DNA of 10,888 nt. It comes from an uncultured Lachnospiraceae bacterium (GTDB lineage Bacteria; Bacillota; Clostridia; Lachnospirales; Lachnospiraceae). Shown one piece after another: positions 6,549-10,888 of the stretch; positions within the stretch are counted from its first letter, which is position 1; the number at the start of each line of letters is the position of its first letter. Where the stretch lies: the NCBI GenBank assembly GCA_905236545.1, contig CAJOQO010000009.1, positions 1 through 10,888 on the forward strand, given 5' to 3'. Position numbers and translations under genes: made by a program. Under the pieces are notes generated by a model that was not told the DNA's origin, ran no database searches, and saw only the letters and a list, made by a program, of their open reading frames with translations.

Positions 6549-7526
6549 TTGAAGATCGGCAGTGTACTATTACCAAACAACCTGATACTCGCACCGATGG
6601 CAGGCGTAAGCGACCTGCCATTTCGTCTGCTCTGCCGGGAGGAGGGGGCAGGCCTTACGGTCATGGAGATGATCTCGGCCAAAGCGATTCTCTATCGGAA
6701 TAAGAACACTTTTGAGCTGATGCGCACCACGCCGGAAGACCGTCCTGTCAGCCTGCAGCTGTTCGGATCAGATCCGGAGATCGTCTCAGAGATCGCACAG
6801 CAGATCGAAGAGCAGCCATTTGATATTCTGGACTTTAACATGGGATGTCCCGTACCGAAGGTCGTGAAGAATGGAGAAGGAAGCGCTCTGATGCGTGATC
6901 CGAAGAAGGCGGCGGAGATTGTCCGCGCATGCGTGAAGAAGATTCACAAGCCCATGACCGTTAAGATCCGGAAAGGCTTCAATGACAATGAGATCAATGC
7001 GGTTGAACTTGCGCAGCGTCTTGAGGATGCCGGCGCGGCGGCGATTGCCGTGCACGGACGGACGCGGGAACAGTACTATTCCGGGAAGGCTGACTGGGAG
7101 ATTATCCGCAAGGTCAGGGAAGCGGTGAAGATTCCCGTTATTGGAAACGGGGATGTGACCGGACCGGAGAGCGCCCGTGCCATGCTGGAGCAGACCGGCT
7201 GCGACGCGGTCATGGTCGGGCGCGCCGCCCGCGGAAACCCCTGGATCTTTCGCAGGATCCTGGAGGCCGTCCCGAACCTGCCATCCGCCCCGGACCTGCC
7301 GCCTGTCCCGAACCGCGTTTCCGCCGGCGAGCTTAAGACGATGATCCTTCGCCATGCGCAGATGACCGTAGCTCTGGACGGGGAATACACGGGCATACGG
7401 AAGATGCGCAAACACGTCGCGTGGTACACTGCCGGATACCCGAACTCCTCGAGATTACGCGCGCTTTCCAACAATATCAGGACGATGGACGACCTTAGAA
7501 ATTTATTGACTTTGCTTGATGCATAA
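6549..7526 (+). CDS. dusB: tRNA-dihydrouridine synthase DusB
   Basis: A flavin enzyme that reduces uridines in the tRNA D-loop region to dihydrouridine using NADPH. The 325-residue length is normal. The N-terminal TIM barrel has LAPMAGVSDLPFR (14-26), LQLFGSDPE (69-77) and the catalytic cysteine in NMGCP (Cys100), then KIRKGF and AVHGRTREQYYSG (about 167-178). The FMN phosphate site is VIGNGDV and MVGRAARGNPWIF (about 196-234). The C-terminal helical domain starts with KTMILRHAQ and includes GIRKMRKHVAWY. The start is TTG at 6549: GGAGG (6537-6541) lies 7 bases ahead, and KIGSVLLPNNLILAPM is the expected N-terminus. A proline-rich stretch (about 241-256) lengthens the linker between the domains. 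A strong promoter for the next unit lies within its last codons. Confidence 0.95.
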   Translation: MKIGSVLLPNNLILAPMAGVSDLPFRLLCREEGAGLTVMEMISAKAILYRNKNTFELMRTTPEDRPVSLQLFGSDPEIVSEIAQQIEEQPFDILDFNMGCPVPKVVKNGEGSALMRDPKKAAEIVRACVKKIHKPMTVKIRKGFNDNEINAVELAQRLEDAGAAAIAVHGRTREQYYSGKADWEIIRKVREAVKIPVIGNGDVTGPESARAMLEQTGCDAVMVGRAARGNPWIFRRILEAVPNLPSAPDLPPVPNRVSAGELKTMILRHAQMTVALDGEYTGIRKMRKHVAWYTAGYPNSSRLRALSNNIRTMDDLRNLLTLLDA

Positions 7527-7534
7527 ACTATAAT
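7506..7534 (+). promoter_or_regulatory. near-consensus sigma-A promoter overlapping the 3' end of dusB
   Basis: TTGACT (7506-7511) and a perfect TATAAT (7529-7534) are 17 bases apart, the best promoter match in the window. The -35 lies inside the last dusB codons and the -10 just after its stop (7524-7526). The expected start near 7541 coincides with the left edge of the structured leader, which supports both calls. Confidence 0.75.
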
Positions 7535-7540
7535 TCGGCT

Positions 7541-7807
7541 TTAGTGTACCGCTTCCGTACCATTTGCAATCAGGATATCGGATTGGAGTTTTGCTTCTTC
7601 CTGCAAAGGATACGGAGAAGGAACACGGGTGCAAACGCTAAAAAAACGTAACGATTCAGAATCTCAATTGCTGAGATCCGCCAGATAAGCAGGCTTATCT
7701 GACTGGATCATGAGCAATTCCAGAGGCTGCTGAATCATTACAAAAGAACAGCGTCAGGCGCATAACATACCGGATCAGGGGTGACGGCGCCAGACGCATT
7801 TCTTTAT
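7541..7807 (+). ncRNA. structured leader RNA or small RNA upstream of greA, class not recognised
   Basis: This 337-bp gap between dusB and greA has no coding frame but three RNA structures in a row behind a strong promoter. (a) 7544-7568 with 7602-7626: GTGT/ACAC, CC/GG, TTCCGTA/TACGGAG (one G-T pair) and TTTGCA/TGCAAA, separated by small internal loops. The stem encloses two possible short hairpins, as in a three-way junction. (b) 7649-7740: a long imperfect hairpin with outer arms TAACGATTCAG and CTGAATCATTA and an apical CAGATAAG/CTTATCTG stem. (c) 7751-7797: a stem of 10 bp plus one mismatch followed by ATTTCTTTAT, like a terminator. The product would be an RNA of about 265 nt, or a 350-nt leader if transcription reads through to greA. 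I saw no consensus of T-box, lysine, TPP, FMN, SAM, ydaO or 6S RNA. Confidence 0.55.
7751..7807 (+). terminator. candidate intrinsic terminator or attenuator before greA
   Basis: GCGTC-A-GGCGC (7751-7761) pairs with GCGCC-A-GACGC (7787-7797): ten GC-rich pairs with one A-A mismatch and a loop of 25 bases, followed by ATTTCTTTAT (7798-7807). The loop is large for a simple terminator and the tail is interrupted by a C, so efficiency may be partial. It lies 83 bp before the greA ATG, where it could gate readthrough from the 7506 promoter. Confidence 0.5.
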
Positions 7808-7890
7808 GGAAAACCTGTTGCGGCCGTTCGAAAAGGAAGCGGACAATTTAGGGATATGGAAAAATGATTCGTTCGAAAGGGGTTTCAGTT

Positions 7891-8373
7891 ATGGAAGAGG
7901 GTAAGAGACTCCTGACACAGTCAGGATACGAGAAGCTTCAGACCGAGCTGGAGGATCTGAAGGTTAACGCCAGAAAAGAGATCGCGGAGAAGATCAAGGA
8001 GGCAAGAGCCCAGGGAGACCTGAGTGAAAATGCGGAATATGATGCGGCACTGGATGAGCAGAGAGATATCGAGGCGCGTATCGTTGAGATCGAAGGGATC
8101 CTGAAGAATGCAGTTGTGATGGACGAGCATCCGGACGACGGAAGCATCAATATCGGCAGCCGTGTGACGATCCGCGAAGCCGGAACCGATTACGACATGG
8201 ATATCGATATCGTAGGCGCATCCGAGGCGAACAGCCTCAAAGGGCGCATTTCCAACGAGTCACCGGTCGGAAGCGCTTTGATGCACAGGCATGCCGGTGA
8301 GGAAGTAACCGTGGAGACACCGGAGGGAGAGATTCGTTACACAATCGTGAGCGTCGAGCATCCGATTGCCTGA
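7891..8373 (+). CDS. greA: transcription elongation factor GreA
   Basis: GreA inserts a coiled coil into the RNA polymerase secondary channel and triggers cleavage of backtracked RNA. The product is 160 residues, the usual length. The N-terminal coiled coil (about 10-75) carries the acidic tip GDLSENAEYDAA at 42-53, with Asp43 and Glu46 matching the catalytic Asp41 and Glu44 of E. coli GreA. The C-terminal FKBP-like domain includes SRVTIREAG and ISNESPVGSALMHRHAGEEV. An upstream in-frame ATG at 7864 would add nine residues. The ATG at 7891 is preferred because AAAGGGG (7876-7882) lies 8 bases before it and the family N-terminus begins here. It follows a long structured leader, and lysS follows after a 132-bp GC-rich spacer; the two are probably cotranscribed, a common order in Firmicutes. 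Confidence 0.95.
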   Translation: MEEGKRLLTQSGYEKLQTELEDLKVNARKEIAEKIKEARAQGDLSENAEYDAALDEQRDIEARIVEIEGILKNAVVMDEHPDDGSINIGSRVTIREAGTDYDMDIDIVGASEANSLKGRISNESPVGSALMHRHAGEEVTVETPEGEIRYTIVSVEHPIA

Positions 8374-8378
8374 ACCAT

Positions 8379-8493
8379 CCGCCAGCCCCGGATCGCCGTA
8401 GGATCCTGGACGGGAGAACCGCCAGCCCCGGGCTGCCGCAGAAAGAACATGGGCGGAGCAGGCCTGGCCGTCCCGGGATGCCGACAGAAAGGA
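8379..8493 (+). repeat. three imperfect GC-rich dyad repeats in the greA-lysS spacer
   Basis: CCGCCAGCCCCGG occurs exactly at 8379-8391 and 8419-8431, 40 bp apart. A degenerate third copy, GTCCCGGGATGCCG (8470-8483), lies about 45 bp further on; copies two and three are both followed by CAGAAAG. Each is centred on a CCCCGG or CCCGGG dyad; the clearest are CAGCCC-C-GGGCTG (8423-8435) and TCCCGGGA (8471-8478). Possible roles are an operator array, RNA processing structures or slippage-derived repeats; none can be chosen from sequence. Confidence 0.6.
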
Positions 8494-8496
8494 TGT

Positions 8497-8505
8497 ATGA
8501 CGTAA
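8497..8505 (+). other. two-codon minimal ORF abutting the lysS start
   Basis: ATG ACG TAA (8497-8505) is followed directly by the lysS ATG at 8506. The purine stretch AGAAAGGA (8486-8493) is only 3 bases from the mini-ORF and 12 from the lysS ATG, so ribosomes might use either start. It may be chance. Confidence 0.25.
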
Positions 8506-10023
8506 ATGGCAGAGCAGAACCAGAATACACAGAACAGGAAAAACAATCAGGGTCAGCAGCAGGATATGAACCAGCTGCTGAAGGTACGCCGTGAGAAGCT
8601 TGCGGATCTTCAGGCGCAGGGGCGGGATCCGTTCGTTATTACGACCTACGACCAGACTCATCATGCGCCTGAGATCAAAGAGCATTTTGAAGAGCTGGAA
8701 GGAAAGGAAGTCTCCATCGCCGGCCGTATGATGAGCAAACGCGTGATGGGCAAGGCGTCTTTCGCCAATGTGCAGGACCGCTTCGGCAACATCCAGATCT
8801 ATGTCGCGCGGGACAGCATCGGCGAGGAACCGTACAAGGCCTTCAAGAAGATGGACATCGGTGATATCGTCGGCGTGAAGGGAACCGTTTTCCGCACGAA
8901 GATGGGAGAGATTTCCGTCCATGTTACCGGGCTGACGCTCCTGTCCAAAAATCTGATTCCGCTTCCGGAAAAGTTTCATGGACTGCAGGACACGGATATC
9001 CGTTATCGCCAGAGATACCTGGATCTGGTCATGAACGCTGAGGTGCGAGACACCTTTATGAAGCGTTCCCGGATCATCAGTGAGATCCGCAGATTTCTGG
9101 ACGGGCGCGGCTTCATGGAAGTCGAGACGCCGATGCTTGTGCCCAATGCGGGAGGTGCTGCCGCCCGTCCGTTTGAGACGCATTACAATGCGCTTGATGA
9201 GGATGTCAAGCTTCGTATCAGTCTGGAGCTCTATCTGAAGCGGCTGATCATCGGCGGGCTGGAGCGCGTCTATGAGATCGGCCGGGTTTTCCGCAACGAA
9301 GGAGTAGATACCAGGCACAATCCGGAATTCACCCTGATGGAACTCTACCAGGCCTACACGGATTACAATGGCATGATGGAACTGACTGAGTCTATGTTCC
9401 GTCATCTGGCGAACACGATCTGCGGCAGCGCCAGGATCACCTATCAGGGATGCGAGATCGATATGGAAAGCCCATTCCGCCGCATGACCATGATCGATGC
9501 GGTGAAGGAATACGCGGGTGTCGATTTCACTGCCATCAGAACCGATGAAGAAGCGAAGGCAGTGGCTGATGAGAAGGGCGTCGAGTACGAGGATCACCAC
9601 AGGAGAGGCGATATTATCAATCTCTTCTTTGACGAATTCTGCGAGGAAAAAATGATCCAGCCGACATTTGTCATGGATCATCCGGTGGAGATCTCTCCGC
9701 TGACCAAGAGAAAACCTGACGATCCTTCTCTTGTGGAGCGTTTCGAGTTATATATCTATGGCAGGGAGATGTGCAACGCTTATTCCGAGCTGAATGATCC
9801 GATCGATCAGAGAGAACGCTTCAAGGCGCAGGATGCCCTTGCCGAAGCAGGCGATGAGGAAGCGAACCATACGGATGAAGACTTCCTTCACGCGATGGAG
9901 ATCGGTATGCCTCCGACCGGCGGCATCGGTTACGGTATCGACCGGCTGGTCATGCTGCTCACCGACAGCGCAGCCATTCGCGATGTTTTACTCTTCCCGA
10001 CGATGAAGTCACTCAAGGAATAA
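8506..10023 (+). CDS. lysS: lysyl-tRNA synthetase, class II
   Basis: Charges tRNA-Lys with lysine using ATP. The 505-residue protein is a standard class II enzyme. An N-terminal Gln/Asn-rich extension (1-20) precedes [12 protein letters not shown]. The OB-fold anticodon-binding domain covers about 65-150 ([23 protein letters not shown]). Motif 1 lies in [22 protein letters not shown] (202-223), motif 2 in [21 protein letters not shown] (255-275), and motif 3 in [13 protein letters not shown] (about 473-485). The start at 8506 gives an extension often seen in related clostridia; Met21 (ATG at 8566) is a possible but less likely internal start. The ribosome binding site AGAAAGGA (8486-8493) is 12 bases upstream, longer than usual. 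I saw no T-box in front of lysS itself. A compact terminator follows the stop. Confidence 0.97.
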   Translation: MAEQNQNTQNRKNNQGQQQDMNQLLKVRREKLADLQAQGRDPFVITTYDQTHHAPEIKEHFEELEGKEVSIAGRMMSKRVMGKASFANVQDRFGNIQIYVARDSIGEEPYKAFKKMDIGDIVGVKGTVFRTKMGEISVHVTGLTLLSKNLIPLPEKFHGLQDTDIRYRQRYLDLVMNAEVRDTFMKRSRIISEIRRFLDGRGFMEVETPMLVPNAGGAAARPFETHYNALDEDVKLRISLELYLKRLIIGGLERVYEIGRVFRNEGVDTRHNPEFTLMELYQAYTDYNGMMELTESMFRHLANTICGSARITYQGCEIDMESPFRRMTMIDAVKEYAGVDFTAIRTDEEAKAVADEKGVEYEDHHRRGDIINLFFDEFCEEKMIQPTFVMDHPVEISPLTKRKPDDPSLVERFELYIYGREMCNAYSELNDPIDQRERFKAQDALAEAGDEEANHTDEDFLHAMEIGMPPTGGIGYGIDRLVMLLTDSAAIRDVLLFPTMKSLKE

Positions 10024-10026
10024 ATG

Positions 10027-10045
10027 CCGCAACCATGCGGGTTTT
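10027..10045 (+). terminator. compact intrinsic terminator after lysS
   Basis: CCGCA (10027-10031) pairs with TGCGG (10036-10040) around an ACCA loop, followed by GTTTT (10041-10045). It starts 4 bases after the lysS stop. The stem is short and the T-run has only four bases, so it may be leaky; the stronger terminator at 10168 lies behind it. Confidence 0.5.
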
Positions 10046-10063
10046 CGGGGTCGGAAAAGAGTT

Positions 10064-10132
10064 TTGACAACAAACTGACAACAAATCTGCAATGCATCAC
10101 GATGAATGATACATGGTGATGAATAGTTGTCG
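10064..10132 (+). repeat. tandem TGACAACAAA repeats with an inverted GTTGTC and nested dyad
   Basis: TGACAACAAA occurs at 10065-10074 and 10076-10085, an exact 10-bp repeat on an 11-bp period (one helical turn). GTTGTC at 10127-10132 is the inverse of GACAAC inside both copies. Nested within is CATCAC (10095-10100) with GTGATG (10116-10121). TTGACA (10064-10069) is also a perfect -35 hexamer, with a weak TGCAAT (10088-10093) at 18 bases. The arrangement suits protein binding sites, for example for an integrase or excisionase, or a small-RNA promoter region. The stretch from 10024 to 10314 holds no convincing gene. Confidence 0.5.
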
Positions 10133-10167
10133 ATTTTACAGTAATAGAAGCACCTGTTGCCAATACA

Positions 10168-10207
10168 GGCACCTTTCAGGAGTTTTATCCTGAGAGGTGC
10201 CTTTTTT
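10168..10207 (+). terminator. strong intrinsic terminator with overlapping alternative hairpin
   Basis: Bases 10168-10181 pair with 10188-10201: 14 pairs, one of them G-T, with a GTTTTA loop and then six T (10202-10207). This is a textbook rho-independent terminator. Just upstream, CCTGT (10153-10157) pairs with ACAGG (10165-10169), which takes two bases of the terminator stem. GCACCT at 10150-10155 repeats the terminator's own 5' arm and could also pair with AGGTGC at 10195-10200. Confidence 0.85.
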
Positions 10208-10214
10208 GCGTGTA

Positions 10215-10247
10215 GCTGCGAGACACGAGGTGTCCGTGGCTCGCAGC
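10215..10247 (+). repeat. bulged inverted repeat between the terminator and the excisionase-like genes
   Basis: GCTGCGAG (10215-10222) pairs with CTCGCAGC (10240-10247). Inside, ACAC (10223-10226) pairs with GTGT (10230-10233) around GAG, leaving a six-base bulge (CCGTGG, 10234-10239) on the 3' side. No T-run follows. It might be an operator, an attachment-related site or a transfer-origin hairpin; none is proven. Confidence 0.45.
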
Positions 10248-10314
10248 GAGAGGATGATTCTGTAAATGAAACCCTGTATCGTCACTTTTGTCAAAGAACG
10301 GAAAGGAAAACTAC

Positions 10315-10617
10315 ATGGAAGATAGACAGGAATACAGCCAGTGGCTCCGAACACCGGAGAGGGAGTATTACGACCTGGAAAGGCGCTCTGAGATCCGGGA
10401 CGGGGCAAGGAAGCTTCGGAAACAGTATCTCCGGTATAAAGAGGCGGAGATCATCTATAGCATGTCCCATAAGAAGCTGTTGGAGCTGGCGGGAAAGGCG
10501 GGCGCTATAGTGCGGATTGACTCTACCGTACTGATTGACAGAGGAATCTTCGATGAGTATCTGGAACAGTTCCGGGAGAAGAGCACGCTGATTAGTGGGA
10601 AGAGGTATACCAGATGA
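10315..10617 (+). CDS. DUF6462-like excisionase-type DNA-binding protein (first of pair)
   Basis: A 100-residue basic protein. Residues about 41-83 (YKEAEIIYSMSHKKLLELAG, then AGAIVRIDSTVLIDRGIFDEYL) have the form of an excisionase or MerR-type winged helix-turn-helix: recognition helix, A-x2-AG turn, a wing with I-x3-V, and IFxxYL at the end. I match it to DUF6462, a family common in Lachnospiraceae mobile elements near tyrosine integrases; this is from memory. The N-terminal 40 residues are charged and not recognised. The ATG has AAAGGA (10302-10307) 7 bases upstream; an in-frame TTG at 10288 would add nine residues and has no better site. Its stop overlaps the next gene by 4 bp. It probably helps excision or regulates element genes. 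The integrase, if present, lies beyond the window. Confidence 0.65.
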   Translation: MEDRQEYSQWLRTPEREYYDLERRSEIRDGARKLRKQYLRYKEAEIIYSMSHKKLLELAGKAGAIVRIDSTVLIDRGIFDEYLEQFREKSTLISGKRYTR

Positions 10618-10883
10618 GCGGATGTATATGGAGGTTTTCAGATCAAATTGATGATGTTGATGTAGAGATGCTCAGACATGACTTTATTACTCTCCGTGAC
10701 GGAATGGAGTATTACCAACTGAATGAAAAGCCGATGATACGCATGGCCAGGGAGGCAGGATCCGTCTACAAAATCGGCAAAATGGTACGGGTTCGCAGGG
10801 CCATCTTCGAGGCATATCTCAGGGAGATCATGAAGCGCAGCCCGAATGAAAAGCAGAATAAAGAGAACGAAGACATGCGATGA
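10614..10883 (+). CDS. DUF6462-like excisionase-type DNA-binding protein (second of pair)
   Basis: An 89-residue protein starting with ATG inside the previous stop (ATGA overlap); AGAGG (10601-10605) lies 8 bases upstream. Residues 27-69 (LRDGMEYYQLNEKPMIRMAR, then EAGSVYKIGKMVRVRRAIFEAYL) align without gaps to residues 41-83 of the upstream protein, with 12 of 43 positions identical, including the A-x2-AG turn and the IFxxYL end. It therefore looks like a diverged paralogue with the same winged helix-turn-helix fold. The N-terminal 25 residues are acidic and the tail is Lys/Asn/Glu-rich. The overlap implies coupled translation and roughly equal amounts of both proteins, which may act together at element ends. 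Only five bases follow its stop, so its downstream neighbour is unknown. Confidence 0.6.
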   Translation: MSGCIWRFSDQIDDVDVEMLRHDFITLRDGMEYYQLNEKPMIRMAREAGSVYKIGKMVRVRRAIFEAYLREIMKRSPNEKQNKENEDMR

Positions 10884-10888
10884 GAAAG

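Noticed and set aside
7671..7720. TPP riboswitch, because of CTGAGA at 7671-7676
   Set aside because: The other conserved THI-box blocks and the matching stem layout are absent, and greA-lysS has no thiamine link.
7527..7863. 6S RNA or SRP RNA in the dusB-greA gap
   Set aside because: Length is in range for 6S, but the structure is two separate domains rather than one long rod with a central bubble, and no SRP loop motif (GGAAG/GCAGCA) is present.
7541..7890. T-box riboswitch for lysine upstream of greA-lysS
   Set aside because: A T-box would suit lysS, but the conserved GGTGG-ACCGCG element is missing; AGGGGTGACGGCG in the terminator loop is only a loose resemblance.
7864..7890. Upstream greA start at 7864
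   Set aside because: No ribosome binding site before it, while the ATG at 7891 has AAAGGGG at good spacing and gives the standard GreA length.
8260..9681. Very long open frame on the minus strand (473 codons) opposite lysS
   Set aside because: It is a codon-bias shadow of lysS, which has all class II motifs on the plus strand; the reverse translation shows no domain and no ribosome binding site.
10024..10119. 31-codon ORF directly after the lysS stop, with AAGGA ahead of it
   Set aside because: It runs through the lysS terminator hairpin and the direct repeats, and the sequence it encodes shows no pattern of a real protein; AAGGA is simply the end of lysS.
1..10888. tRNA genes, CRISPR arrays or insertion sequences
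   Set aside because: Looked for and not seen: no tRNA-like cloverleaf with CCA-side features, no regularly spaced repeats of 25-40 bp with unique spacers, and no transposase motif.

Overview
The window is about 10.9 kb of an ordinary, moderately high-GC (by eye mid-50s %) Firmicutes chromosome, most likely from the Lachnospiraceae or a close relative. The reasons are the SPFH/NfeD pair, a BirA with an N-terminal helix-turn-helix, a DUF6145-like gene beside dusB, the greA-lysS pair, and two DUF6462-like excisionase-type genes at the right edge. Every confident gene lies on the + strand.

Layout: (1) 1-1357, molybdenum-cofactor genes: the 3' part of a MoeA-like molybdopterin-binding protein, then moaC. 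(2) 1412-1906, a DUF212 (divergent PAP2) membrane protein. (3) 1931-3554, a clear sigma-A-type promoter, a structured leader, then an NfeD-family protein and an SPFH/band-7 protein, a classic membrane pair. (4) 3658-6026, argF, a small membrane protein overlapping it by 4 bp, and birA. (5) 6144-7526, a DUF6145-like gene and dusB with a TTG start. (6) 7506-8373, a near-consensus promoter buried in the 3' end of dusB, a leader of about 350 nt with three well-formed RNA structures (the last terminator-like), then greA. (7) 8374-10023, a GC-rich spacer with triplicated dyad units, then lysS. (8) 10024-10888, a probable lysS terminator, a repeat-rich non-coding stretch with a strong terminator, then two overlapping genes for small excisionase-like proteins that probably mark the edge of an integrated element.

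The genes are mostly housekeeping: cofactor synthesis, arginine metabolism, biotinylation, tRNA dihydrouridylation, transcript cleavage and lysyl-tRNA charging. The most interesting parts are non-coding. The greA leader (7541-7890) has the layout of a cis-regulatory RNA or a small RNA and matches no riboswitch consensus I could recognise. The 10024-10314 stretch looks like the junction between the core genome and a mobile element. I saw no tRNA, rRNA, CRISPR array, insertion sequence or broken gene. No complete novel protein system is visible.
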